Made by a program: the position numbers and the translations under genes
Part shown: positions 1-8,817 of the stretch, piece after piece
How positions within the stretch are numbered: the first letter of the stretch is position 1
Layout of the letters: the number at the start of each line of letters is the position of its first letter
The notes under the pieces: generated by a model
Seen by the model: the letters and a program-made list of their open reading frames with translations, nothing else
Told to the model about the DNA's origin: nothing
Databases searched by the model: none
From: Fodinibacter sp963707895
GTDB lineage: Bacteria > Actinomycetota > Actinomycetes > Actinomycetales > Dermatophilaceae
Assembly: GCA_963707895.1 (NCBI GenBank)
Contig: CAVPRS010000002.1
Location: 434,001 to 498,000, forward strand
DNA length: 64,000 nucleotides
Direction: 5' to 3'

Positions 1-53
1 TCCGGCCGGATGTCGACCCCGCCCTGTCTCACGGGCGGGACAGTTCCGGAGGA

Positions 54-73
54 CCCGGCATCCGGATGCCGGG
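54..73. terminator. Perfect 20-bp GC-rich palindrome, likely terminator
   Basis: The palindrome built from CCCGGCATCC and GGATGCCGGG lies 18 bases beyond the stop of the minus-strand transporter that ends at 92. It has no T-run, as is common for actinobacterial terminators. Terminator function is inferred from position and symmetry. Confidence 0.5.
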
Positions 74-91
74 GCGCGCGTCGCCCCGCGC

Positions 92-1309
92 CTAGCCCCC
101 GCCGATCCGGCCGGCGATGATGCTCGTGACGATGACCGAGGTGATCGTCACCGTCGAGAACCCGGCGATGATCATCTTCGGCAGGATCTCGTGCTCGATG
201 GCGGCGATCTCCTCCGGGCTCTCCCCCGCGCCCTTGGCGGCCTCCTGCGACAGGATCATCGTGCCCGGGAAGCCGTAGAGCGACGTGAGCCCGATCGCCA
301 CCGACATCGGGATGCTGTAGCCGAGCAGCTTGCCGACCAGGGCCGAGAAGCCGGCGATGCCGAGCACGCCGAAGACGAAGACCAGAACGAGCGGGAAGGC
401 GAGCGCCTTGAGGTCGGCGACCTGGACGGTGGCCAGCGGCCCGAAGACCAGGATCATGATCGCGAGCATCATCAGGCCGAGCGAGTCGATCCCCGCGAGC
501 ACCGAGGGCTTGAAGACACCGAAGGTGCGCAGCAGGATGCCGAAGATCAGCGCCACGACGAAGGTGTTGAGGATGCCGTCGGTGAGGTTGTTCAGGCCGA
601 GCGAGACGAGCACGACGATGCCGACGACGAAGAGCGTGCCGGGGGTGTTGCGGAGGAAGGAGGGGAGCAACGACTTCTCGGCCGCGCCCTCCTCGGCGAC
701 CTCGGCCGCCGCCAGGTTGCCGGCACGGTACTCGCCCTTGAGCCGGGCGGCCTCCCGGCGCAGGATGATCGAGGTCAGCGGGAAGCCGATCAGTCCCTGG
801 AGGGCCGCGATGAGCACCGGGAAGACCGCGATCGCGGTGAGACCCACACCGAGTGCGGCCTCCTGGACGATGATCACCGAGATGGTGCCGCCGCTCAGCG
901 CGCCGGTCCCGGCGACGACGAAGTCGCCGGCCTGCGCGTAGCCGTCGGCCGCGCTGCCGCTGATGTGGTGGCCGAACACCAGGGCCGCGAGCCAGAGTGC
1001 GAGCCCGATGCCGAGCACGGTGGAGGCCCCGATGAGGAAGGTGCGCCACTGCTTCTTGAAGTCGTCGAGGCTGATCATCGTGCCGAGGTGAACGATGATG
1101 AAGCCGACCACGACGCCGGCCAGCGCGAGGAGCGAGGAGCTCGCCAGCAGGTCGTCCGGGAAGATGCCGGTGAGGAAGCCGACGAGGAAGATCAGCGAGG
1201 CCACGAACAGCGACGACAGCAGCGACTTGGTCTTCCTCGCCACGTACTCGCTGACCGTCCAGACGGCCATGACGACGACGAAGGCCACCACCGGGTTCGT
1301 CGAGCTCAT
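92..1309 (-). CDS. Polytopic membrane transporter, possibly ESS/GltS-like
   Basis: A 405-residue hydrophobic protein with about ten to twelve predicted membrane segments in two halves. The halves are separated by a charged cytosolic loop at about residues 185-215 (REAARLKGEYRAG ... EEGAAEKS). Glycine-rich re-entrant-like stretches (AGTGALSGGTISV, TSLYGFPGTMIL) sit in each half, as in secondary transporters with inverted repeats. The overall look recalls the glutamate:Na+ symporter (ESS) group, but no substrate can be read from the sequence. The ATG at 1309 is supported by AGGAGG five bases upstream. The next gene upstream is another transporter, 82 bases away and on the same strand. Confidence 0.5.
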   Translation of the reverse strand: MSSTNPVVAFVVVMAVWTVSEYVARKTKSLLSSLFVASLIFLVGFLTGIFPDDLLASSSLLALAGVVVGFIIVHLGTMISLDDFKKQWRTFLIGASTVLGIGLALWLAALVFGHHISGSAADGYAQAGDFVVAGTGALSGGTISVIIVQEAALGVGLTAIAVFPVLIAALQGLIGFPLTSIILRREAARLKGEYRAGNLAAAEVAEEGAAEKSLLPSFLRNTPGTLFVVGIVVLVSLGLNNLTDGILNTFVVALIFGILLRTFGVFKPSVLAGIDSLGLMMLAIMILVFGPLATVQVADLKALAFPLVLVFVFGVLGIAGFSALVGKLLGYSIPMSVAIGLTSLYGFPGTMILSQEAAKGAGESPEEIAAIEHEILPKMIIAGFSTVTITSVIVTSIIAGRIGGG

Positions 1310-1391
1310 GCTGACCTCCTGAGGTGTCGTTCCTGCGATCCAACCACGTTCGCGCTGCGTGGGGCAGGGCCCACCGGACCCGGGCGCGCCA

Positions 1392-2951
1392 CTAGAACCG
1401 CCACACGACGGGCACCCAGAACACCGCCACGGCGAGGAAGAACAGCAGCAGCGGCAGGCCGAGCTTCCAGTAGTCGTCGAACCGGTAGCCGCCGGGCTCG
1501 AGCACCATGGTGTTCGCGGGGGTGGCGACGGGCGTGAGGAACGAGGCCGCGCCCGCGACGCCCAGCGCCATCATGAACGGCAGCGGGGAGGCGCCGAGGT
1601 CGGCGGCGACGACGGCCGCGATCGGCACCATGATCAGCACGGTGGCGGTGTTGCTGATCAGCTGGCCGAGCAGCATGGTGAGCACGCAGACCGCGAGCAG
1701 GGCCAGCCGCGGCGAGGCCGACCCGACCAGGTCGAGCAGGCGGCTCGCGATGGCCTCGGCGGTGCCCGTCGACACGAAGGCCGTCGAGAGCGGGATCATC
1801 CCGCCGACGAGCACGACCGTGGTCCACGAGACCGACCGGTAGGCCTGGGCCGAGGTGAGCACCCCGCTGAGCACGACGGCGCTCGCCGCGAGGAGGCCGG
1901 CGATCGCCGCCGGCACCAGCCCCGTGGCCAGCAGCACGACCATCGCGACCAGGATGGCGATGGCCCGGCCCGCGCCACGGCCGAGCGGCACGCCTCGCCG
2001 CAGCCTGGTCGGGTCGTCGACGACGAGCACCTCGCCGCTGCCCGAGGTGTGTTCCTGCAGCTTGTCCCAGGTGCCGCCGAGCAGGAGGGTGTCGCCGGCC
2101 CGCAGGGTCTCGTCGGGGCCGTCGAGGGGGTCGCCGGCGCGGTGCACGGCGAGCACGACGAGGTCGCCGCTCGGGGTGGCCATTCCGGGGAAGAGGTGCT
2201 GGCCGATGAGGGGCGACCGGGGCGCCACGAGCACCTCGCTCACGCCCCGCCGGGTGCTGACCAGCTCACCCTCGGGCAGCTCGTACTGCGCCCGCAGCGC
2301 GTCGGTGAGGTCGCCGAGGTCCGGTGGCAGCGCGGCCGGTGTGCGCTCGGGCAGCAGCCTGCGGCCGAGCAGCACGATGAGGAGCACGGTCCCCACGAGC
2401 AGTGGGATGCCGGCGAGCGCGAACTCGAAGTAGCCGAAGTGGCGGCCTCCGGCATCCGCCGCGGCGTCGCTGACGATGATGTTCACCGGCGTCCCGGTGA
2501 GGGCGAGCATCGACCCGGCGTGCGCGCTGAAGGCGAGCGGCATCAGCAGCTGCGACGGCGACAGTGCCGCCCGCGCGGCGACCACGACCACCACCGGGAT
2601 GAGCGCGGCGACGGCCCCGTTGACGCTGATCAGCGCGGTGAGCACCGCGACGAGCAGGCAGACGACGGTGAGCAGCCGCCCACGGTCGGTGCCACCCCGG
2701 GCGATGAGCTGCTGCCCGGCCCAGGCCGTGACCCCGGTGGAGTCCAGCGCCTCACCGACGACGAACAGCGTCGCGATGAAGATGACCGTCGGGTCGCCGA
2801 AGCCGGCGAGAGCCTGTCCGAGGTCGAGGATGCCGGTGAGCCACAACGAGACCGAGACGCCGATCGCGACGATGCCCAGCGGGATCCGGTTGGACATGAA
2901 CGCGACGACGGCCAGCGCGAGGATGACCAACGTCGTCGCCACCGGGCTCAT
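1392..2951 (-). CDS. SLC13/DASS-family permease with RCK_C (TrkA-C) domain
   Basis: A 519-residue anion permease of the SLC13 (divalent anion:Na+ symporter) type. The N-terminal half has membrane helices with FGDPTVIFIATLFVVGEAL and TGTPVNIIV, resembling the SNT-type substrate/Na+ motifs of this family. A soluble insert at about residues 225-310 (LVAPRSPLIGQ ... LRAGDTLLLGG) is a TrkA-C-like regulatory domain, as in bacterial SLC13 proteins with RCK_C inserts. Membrane helices then resume, including a second SNTATVLIM-type motif. The substrate (sulfate, dicarboxylate or another anion) cannot be assigned. The frame is intact. Confidence 0.82.
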   Translation of the reverse strand: MSPVATTLVILALAVVAFMSNRIPLGIVAIGVSVSLWLTGILDLGQALAGFGDPTVIFIATLFVVGEALDSTGVTAWAGQQLIARGGTDRGRLLTVVCLLVAVLTALISVNGAVAALIPVVVVVAARAALSPSQLLMPLAFSAHAGSMLALTGTPVNIIVSDAAADAGGRHFGYFEFALAGIPLLVGTVLLIVLLGRRLLPERTPAALPPDLGDLTDALRAQYELPEGELVSTRRGVSEVLVAPRSPLIGQHLFPGMATPSGDLVVLAVHRAGDPLDGPDETLRAGDTLLLGGTWDKLQEHTSGSGEVLVVDDPTRLRRGVPLGRGAGRAIAILVAMVVLLATGLVPAAIAGLLAASAVVLSGVLTSAQAYRSVSWTTVVLVGGMIPLSTAFVSTGTAEAIASRLLDLVGSASPRLALLAVCVLTMLLGQLISNTATVLIMVPIAAVVAADLGASPLPFMMALGVAGAASFLTPVATPANTMVLEPGGYRFDDYWKLGLPLLLFFLAVAVFWVPVVWRF

Positions 2952-3052
2952 GCGCGCGACTCTAGACCCGCTGGGCGCAGGGCGTCCGGCGCCCTCGTGA
3001 CCGGCATCCGTCTCGGGGCTAGGGTCGGGTCAGTCGACCCTTGGAGCCACAG

Positions 3053-4577
3053 ATGTCCCGCAACCCCAGTTCGCTGATCCCCGCCGACTACAGCCCCGTG
3101 CCGTCCGAGAGCACGTCCGTCGAGGTGTCGGCGGTCGCCGCGCTCGACACGTCCGGGGTCGATGCCGTCGCCGTGCTCGTTCACGCCGACGGGGACCTGC
3201 CCAGCGACCTCGGCACCGACCTCGACCGCGCGGCGCTCACCGCAGCCGGTTTCGACGCCTCCCCCGGGTCGTCCCTCGTCGTGCCGCGCGGTGGTGAGCC
3301 GCTGCTCGTGCTCGTCGGTGCCGGACCAGCCGGCGGTCTCGACAGGTCGGCCCTGCGCGATGCCGCGGCCGCCGCCGCCCGGGCGACGTCGCGCGCGGGC
3401 GGGCGGCTCGGCATCCGGGTGCCGTCGACCGACCTCCCCGCGGCGGACGCCGGGCAGGTCGCCACCGAGGGCGCGCTCCTCGCGCGCTACCGCTTCACCG
3501 CCCTGCGTGCGGAGCACCCCGAGAAGCCGCTGACCCAGCTCGTGCTGGCCCTCGACGGAGCCGACCCCGACGCGGTCGCGCGCGGGGTCGCCACCGGCGT
3601 GGTGACCAGCCGGGCGGCAGCCATCGCGCGCGACCTGGCCAACGGCCCACCCGCCCACCTCACGGCATCCGCCATGGCGGACGTCGCGGCCGAGCTGGGT
3701 GCGCGGTACGGCTTCGAGGTCGAGTCGTTCGACAAGGCCCAGCTCATCGAGCTCGGCTGCGGCGGCATCCTCGGCGTGAACGCCGGCAGCACCGAGGAGC
3801 CGCGCATGGTCAAGCTGCGCTACTCGCCCGACGGCAGAGCCGACCGGGCACCTCGGGCTGGTCGGCAAGGGGATCATGTACGACTCCGGCGGCATCAGCA
3901 TCAAGCCCTCGGACCCCATGCACCTGCTCATGAAGATGGACATGGGCGGTGCCGCGGCCGTGCTCGGGGCGTTCACCGCGCTGCGCGACCTCGGGACGAC
4001 GAACGCGGTCACCGGCTGGCTGATGTGCACCGACAACATGCCGTCGGGCTCGGCCTACAAGCTCGGCGACGTGCTCACCGCTCGGGGCGGGCGCACGGTC
4101 GAGATCAAGAACACCGACGCCGAGGGGCGCCTGGCGATGATGGACGCGCTCGTGCTGGCGGTCGAGGAGGGCGTCGACGCGATCATCGACATCGCCACGC
4201 TGACCGGGGCGGTGCTCGTGGCACTGGGGCAGTCGACCGCCGGGCTGTTCGGCAACCACCGCGAGCTGCTCGGGCGCGTCAAGGAAGCGGCCCAGACCAC
4301 CGACGAGCCGGTCTGGCAGCTGCCGCTGGAGAAGAAGTACCGCAAGCAGCTCGACTCCGAGGTCGCCGACATCTCCAACCTCGGAGGGCCCTTTGCCGGG
4401 TCGACCACGGCCGCGCTGTTCCTCAACGAGTTCGTCGGCGACACTCCGTGGGCGCACGTCGACATCGCCGGCACCATGCAGGTCGACGCCGACGAGGCCT
4501 GGCGCTCCAAGGGCGCGACCGGGTTCGGGGCACGGCTGCTCGCCGAGGTGGCACGCGACTTCCGCGCCGACGTCTGA
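3053..4577 (+). CDS. pepA: Leucyl aminopeptidase (M17), frame broken once
   Basis: A cytosolic Zn/Mn aminopeptidase that releases N-terminal residues from peptides. The N-terminal M17 domain is read in one frame from ATG 3053, with GGAG seven bases upstream, up to RMVKLRYSPDG. The catalytic domain follows in the next frame and carries LVGKGIMYDSGG (metal-binding Lys and Asp), MKMDMGGAA, and the family signature NTDAEGRL. An extra A at about 3836 (GGCAGAGCC for GGCGAGCC) causes the shift. With it removed the protein is about 507 residues, normal for PepA. Housekeeping status and a single-base lesion favour sequencing error. It is convergent with the decarboxylase, with a 13-base gap. Confidence 0.9.
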
Positions 4578-4590
4578 CGCCCGACGCCTG

Positions 4591-6013
4591 CTACTCGGCG
4601 ATGACGTCGAGGGTGTGCACCGTGGGGTCCGCCGCGTAGGCGATCCGGCTTCCGGCCGCGCGGGCGGCCCGCAGTGCCTCGACGGCGTCGAGGGTGACCT
4701 CCTCGCCGGGCGCGAGCACCGGGATGCCGGGCGGGTACGGCGCGACCAGCTCGGCACTGACCCGACCGACCGCCTGGTCGATGGCGACACTCTCGCGAGC
4801 GGCGAAGAACGCCTCCCGTGGGCTGGTGACGGTGACCGGGTCGACGGCCCACACGCCCGAGGTGACGACCTGACGCGGACGCCCACGGTGCCGGTCGACC
4901 GACTCGGCCAGGGCGACGGCGAGGTCGACCAGCCCCTCGGCGGTGTCGGCGAGCGTCACCATCGCGACGACCGTGTCGCGGTCGGCCATCTCGACCGGCA
5001 TCCCACGGGCGAGCAGGTCGGACTCGACGGCGTTGCCGTCGGCCCCCGTGCCGGGGAGCACGAGGGTCAGCCGCATCGGGTCGACTCCGGGGCCGTCGAG
5101 CACGACGAGACCGGCCACGCGGGCGAGGCGCTCGCGAACCCGTGCCACCGCCTCGATCACCGGGCCGAGCAGGGCCTGCGCCGTCGCGCTCGAGGAGGGC
5201 CCGGGCGGCGTCGGTGCTCGCCAGGATGGCGCCCGACGGGCTGGTCGTGGCGGTCGCCTCGACGGCGGCGTCGAACCGGGCCCGGCCGATCCGGCGGCTC
5301 TGGGCGAGCACGAGGGCGCCCTGCGACCAGGCCGGCAGGGCCTTGTGGGCGCTGGTGACGAGGGCGTCGGCGCCGGCCGCGAGGGCGTGCGGCGGCAGGG
5401 CCGGGTGGAACCCGAGGTGGGCGCCCCACGCGGCATCCACGACGAGGGGGATGCCGTGCCCGTGGGCGACCGTGGCCAGCGCGCCCACCTCACCCACCGT
5501 GCCGACGTAGGACGGGTCGCCGACGAACACGGCGCGGGCGTCGGGTGCACCGGCGAGTGCGGCCTCGAGGGCTGCAGCCGTGACACCCGTGGGCAGTCCG
5601 TGGGTCGGGTCGACCTCGGGACGCACCCAGACCGGGTCGAGCCCGGCGAGCACGAGGCCGAGGAGCATCGAGCGGTGCAGGGTGCGGGCCACGACGACCC
5701 GGTCGCCGGGCCGGCCCACGGCGAGCGCGAGGGCCTGGTTGCCGTGCGTCGACCCACCGACCGAGAAGCGGCACAGGTCGGCGCCCCAGAGCCGGGCGGC
5801 TCGCGCCTCGGCCTCGGCGACCACTCCACGGGAGAGCTTCATCGTGTCGAGCCCGGCATAGAGGGGCACGTCCCCGGCTACGACGTCGCCGACGAGGTCG
5901 TGGCGCTGCTTGTGGCCGGGGATGGTGAACGGCGTCGGGGCGTCCTCCTGGAAGCGCAACCAGGCATCGAGCAGCGGCGCGTCGCCGCGCAGCCGCCGGG
6001 GGTCAGTGGGCAT
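4591..6013 (-). CDS. PLP-dependent Orn/Lys/Arg decarboxylase (group III), frame broken once
   Basis: An aspartate-aminotransferase-fold amino acid decarboxylase of the short Gram-positive SpeA/YaaO type, about 474 residues. The N-terminal part has FTIPGHKQRHDL, the PLP-contact motif GGSTHGNQA, and the Schiff-base lysine in TSAHKALPAWSQ. The C-terminal domain (LLGPVIEAVARVRE ... PYPPGIPVLAPGEE) lies in another frame. The break is near 5180. The ATG at 6013 overlaps the TGA of the upstream M20 peptidase, so the two are translationally coupled. The exact substrate (lysine, ornithine or arginine) cannot be read. The product would be a polyamine or cadaverine/agmatine. Confidence 0.83.
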
Positions 6014-7213
6014 GCTCGACCGGCTTCTCGGCGGCCCACCGCTCGACCGCCCTGGTGAGGGCGACGGCGTACCGGCGCACCTGGCCGAGGTCGACCCACT
6101 CGTCGGCCGCGTGCAGCCCGCCACCCGCCGGCCCGCAGACGAGGGTGGGGATGCCGGCGGCCTGCCAGAGCGGCGCCTCCATCCAGTAGGGCGCGTGGAA
6201 CCGTTGCGGCACAGCGTTGTCGGGGGCGGTGTCGGCGAGGGAGGCCTCGAGGGCGTCAGCCAGGGTGGCGGCCGGCCCGTCATGGTCGAGACGCCACGCC
6301 TCACGACCGACGACCAGCCGAGCCGTGGCGTCGACGTCGGGGTCGTCGGCCCGCAGGGCGTCGAGCAGCTCGTCGACCTCCACCAGCGCTGCGTCGGAGC
6401 TCTCGCCCGGCACCGTGCGGCGCTCGACCAGGGCGCGCGCCGCGCGCGCCAGCACGAAGGGCGAGTCGCCACCGGAGGCGACCGTGACCATGAGGGAGGC
6501 GCCGTGGTCGGCGAGGGTCGCGCCGCGCGCCTCGACGGCGGCGAGGAGCCGGCCGAGGTGGGCGACTGCGTTGACGCCCTCGTCGGGTTGCGAGGAGTGG
6601 GCTGCCCGACCGGTGAAGGTGACCTCGACGAGGGCGTAGCCACGCAGGCTCTCGGCCACGGCCAGCCAGGTCGGCTCACCGACGACGGCGACGTCGGGCC
6701 GGATGCCGAGCGCGGGCAGCGCGGCGAGCACGGCCTCGGCGCCCAGGCTCGCGTCCTCCTCGTCGGCGACGAGGGCGAGCACGACCCGGCCCCGCAGCGG
6801 GCGCCGCATCAGCTCCTCGGCCGCCACGACCATGGCCGCGACGCCGGCCTTCATGTCGCTCGAGCCCCGCCCCGAGAGCCGGTCGCCGTCGACCGTGGCG
6901 GCGAACGGCTCGTCCATGCCCTCGACGCCCACGGTGTCGAGGTGACCGGTGAGCAGCACCGTGGGTCCCGCGCCCGCGTCCGGGCCGGCCGCGACCAGGC
7001 TCGGGCGGTCGGGCCGGCCCTGCGGGATGACGACGTGGGTCTCGAAGCCGTTGCGCTCCAGTCGGTCCCGCAGGTGCTCGACCACGGCGGTCTCTCCCGC
7101 GGCCCCGGGGGCAAGGCCCGGGTTCACCGAGTCGATGCCGACCAGCTCGGCCGTCAGCGCGACGGCGGCGTCTCGTCGCCCAGCGCGGCATCGGAGCGGT
7201 CGTCGGTGGCCAC
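6003..7213 (-). CDS. M20-family metallo-deacylase (ArgE/DapE-like), N-terminal frameshift
   Basis: A di-zinc amidohydrolase that hydrolyses N-acyl amino acids or peptides in the cytosol. Visible metal-ligand motifs are LLTGHLDTVG, GRGSSDMKAG and LVADEEDASLG, followed by the dimerisation/lid region and a C-terminal LVCGPAGGGLHAADEW. The frame that ends at 6003 is open only from a GTG at 7127. The family's usual N-terminus (AVALTAELVGIDSVNPGLAPG) reads on into a different upstream frame. A frameshift near 7170 therefore links it to a GTG start at about 7213. The last codons overlap the decarboxylase start. Its role with the decarboxylase is unknown. Confidence 0.78.
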
Positions 7214-7239
7214 GCCGAGACCCTACGCCGAGCCATCTC

Positions 7240-7289
7240 GAGTTGGGTGCTCAGGTGGCTGCCGGGGCAACCACCTGAGCACCCAACTC
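7240..7289. repeat. 19-bp perfect inverted repeat between divergent genes
   Basis: GAGTTGGGTGCTCAGGTGG at 7240-7258 is exactly repeated in inverse at 7271-7289, with a 12-base spacer. An outer TCTCG/CGAGA pair continues the stem with one bulge. It lies between the divergent M20 gene and the gene starting at 7352, so it is not an ordinary 3' terminator for either. It may be an operator, a 5'-UTR hairpin or a palindromic intergenic element. Confidence 0.85.
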
Positions 7290-7351
7290 CGAGAACTGCC
7301 TCCTGTGGGTAACTCGGCGGCCGGGTCGGGCGATCTGCCTACAGTGGTCGG

Positions 7352-7671
7352 GTGCCCCTCGGACCAGACCCGGAGCGCGCCCGCGCGGCCCTCGAGCAGC
7401 TCGACGCCCTGCGTGCCACGGTGTCCTCTGCGGAGGACGACGTGCTCGCCTGCCTCGTCGTCACCGGTGAGCCGCGGCCCCAGCGGGTGCTCGACGACTG
7501 GCTCGACCAGGTGGCCGAAACCCTGCGCGCCCTCGGCGAGGCAGGCGGCCGCCCTCTCCCCCGCGATCGCCAGGTTTGCCGCGGCGCCCGAGGCGCCGGG
7601 TACGCCTTCGGCACGGCCCGTCGGTCGGGCTGGACCGTCAGGTGCCGCTCGAGGCGGAGGACGCCCGGTGA
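7352..7671 (+). CDS. Small helical protein, hypothetical, two frame breaks
   Basis: Starts with a GTG and reads as an alpha-helical protein of about 106 residues (ARAALEQLDALRATV, LVVTGEPRPQRVLDDWLDQVAETLRALGE). The frame then changes near 7550 (AAALSPAIARFAAAPEAP) and again near 7600, to end in GLDRQVPLEAEDAR with TGA at 7669-7671. That stop overlaps the GTG of the next gene. Length, helicity and tandem arrangement recall WXG100/ESX-type small partner proteins, but no WXG motif is visible here. The function is not recognised. Confidence 0.5.
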
Positions 7672-8189
7672 GCGTGGTACCGGGCGACCCGGCGTCCCTG
7701 TCGGCCTGCGGGGCCGTGGCGCGCTCGGTCGCCGAGCAGCTGGGGGGTCGCGCGACGGGAGTGCGCACGGCATCCGGGCTGCTGGGCGAGGGGTGGACCG
7801 GCCGCACCTCGGCGGCCACCCGCCGTCGCGCAGCCGCCCTGGCCGATGCCACCGACGCCTGCGGCGCGCAGCTCGACACCCTGGGCCGGGTGCTGCAGGA
7901 CCACGCCACCGACCTCGCCGACCTCGTGGCACGGGCCCGGTCGGTCGAGGAGCGCGCCCGGGCGGCCGGCCTCGACGTGCGCGACGGAAGGGTCGAGGTC
8001 GGCTGGGGGGTCACCGGCACCGCCGACGCGCGGTCGGACCTCGCCAGGGACGAGGTCCGAGAGGAGCTGCAGGCCGAGCTCGACCTCGTGCTCGCCCAGC
8101 ACCGGCGCCGGCGGGACTGGGTCCTCGGGGTCCTGCGCGACTCGACGAGTGCGCTGTCGCATCTTTCGCACCGGCTGCGCAGCGGGTGA
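7668..8189 (+). CDS. WXG-like helical protein, hypothetical
   Basis: A 173-residue soluble, mostly helical protein translated from GTG 7668, coupled by overlap to the preceding small gene. Residues around 45-52 read GEGWTGRTSAATRRRA. This W-x-G turn between two long Ala/Arg-rich helices is the hallmark of the WXG100 superfamily, although the protein is longer than classical 100-residue members. No type VII secretion ATPase or membrane component lies nearby, so the export route is unknown. An ESX-like substrate or a cytosolic helical bundle are both possible. Confidence 0.55.
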   Translation: MSVVPGDPASLSACGAVARSVAEQLGGRATGVRTASGLLGEGWTGRTSAATRRRAAALADATDACGAQLDTLGRVLQDHATDLADLVARARSVEERARAAGLDVRDGRVEVGWGVTGTADARSDLARDEVREELQAELDLVLAQHRRRRDWVLGVLRDSTSALSHLSHRLRSG

Positions 8190-8225
8190 GAGGATCGCCG
8201 GACCGACGACCGAGAGGACCCCACG

Positions 8226-8720
8226 GTGCGACTGACGACGCGTGAGGAGCTGGACGGCACCGTGGACCAGGTGCACGCCCTGCTCACCGACCCGGCCTTC
8301 CAGGAGGCCAAGTGCGCCGCCACGACGAACAACGGGATCTACACCGTCGACGTCGGCGGAGGCGCCGACGGGCAGCGGGTGCGCACGGAGCGGCAGCTGC
8401 CGTCCGACGGTCTTCCCGACATGGCACGCTCGTTCGTCGGTGACCACCTGACGATCATCGAGGTGCTCGACTGGGTCGGGCCGGCTGCCGACGGTTCGCG
8501 GTCCTCGGCGGTCGACATCCACATCAAGGGCGCCCCGCTCACGGTCAAGGGCACGATCCGGCTCGAGCCGAACGGAGCGCGCACCGTCGAGGTCATCGAC
8601 GCCGAGCTCAAGGCCAACGTGCCGCTCATCGGGGGCAAGCTCGAGCGGGCCGCGGCCGACCCGATCAACGCGGCCATCGAGATCGAGATCGAGCTGCTCC
8701 GGGAGTGGCTCGCCCGCTGA
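8226..8720 (+). CDS. DUF2505 domain-containing protein
   Basis: A 164-residue protein matching the actinobacterial DUF2505 family, a START/SRPBCC-like hydrophobic-pocket fold. It opens with a strand-helix pattern (TREELDGTVDQVHALLTDPAFQEAKC) and ends in the long helix GGKLERAAADPINAAIEIEIELLREWL typical of that fold. No catalytic residue is known for the family. AGAGGA sits about eight bases before the GTG start. It is the last gene of a plus-strand run beginning at 7352 and is convergent with pruA across a strong hairpin. Confidence 0.8.
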   Translation: MRLTTREELDGTVDQVHALLTDPAFQEAKCAATTNNGIYTVDVGGGADGQRVRTERQLPSDGLPDMARSFVGDHLTIIEVLDWVGPAADGSRSSAVDIHIKGAPLTVKGTIRLEPNGARTVEVIDAELKANVPLIGGKLERAAADPINAAIEIEIELLREWLAR

Positions 8721-8744
8721 CCCGCGCTTCCCCTCTTCGCGACT

Positions 8745-8805
8745 TATTGCGAAATACCCACCCCAGAGGCCGGTCCGGCCGCTCAGAGGTGGGTATTTCG
8801 CAATA
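8745..8805. terminator. 18-bp inverted repeat between convergent genes, likely bidirectional terminator
   Basis: TATTGCGAAATACCCACC at 8745-8762 is exactly complementary in inverse to 8788-8805. The spacer is 25 bases and contains a smaller GGCCGG/CCGGCC palindrome. It lies between the ends of the DUF2505 gene (8720) and pruA (8818), where both transcripts need a stop. Its arms are unusually A/T-rich for this genome. Confidence 0.75.
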
Positions 8806-8817
8806 GTCGGGGGACGG

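Noticed and set aside
1359..3077. A 572-codon plus-strand frame opposite the SLC13 permease
   Set aside because: Low-complexity His/Arg/Glu/Asp/Gly sequence, mirror of a conserved membrane protein; no start signal and no recognisable motif.
4055..6679. An 874-codon minus-strand frame spanning decarboxylase and M20 regions as one fusion protein
   Set aside because: Only residues reading from 6013 to about 5180 show decarboxylase motifs; the rest is the wrong frame of neighbouring genes.
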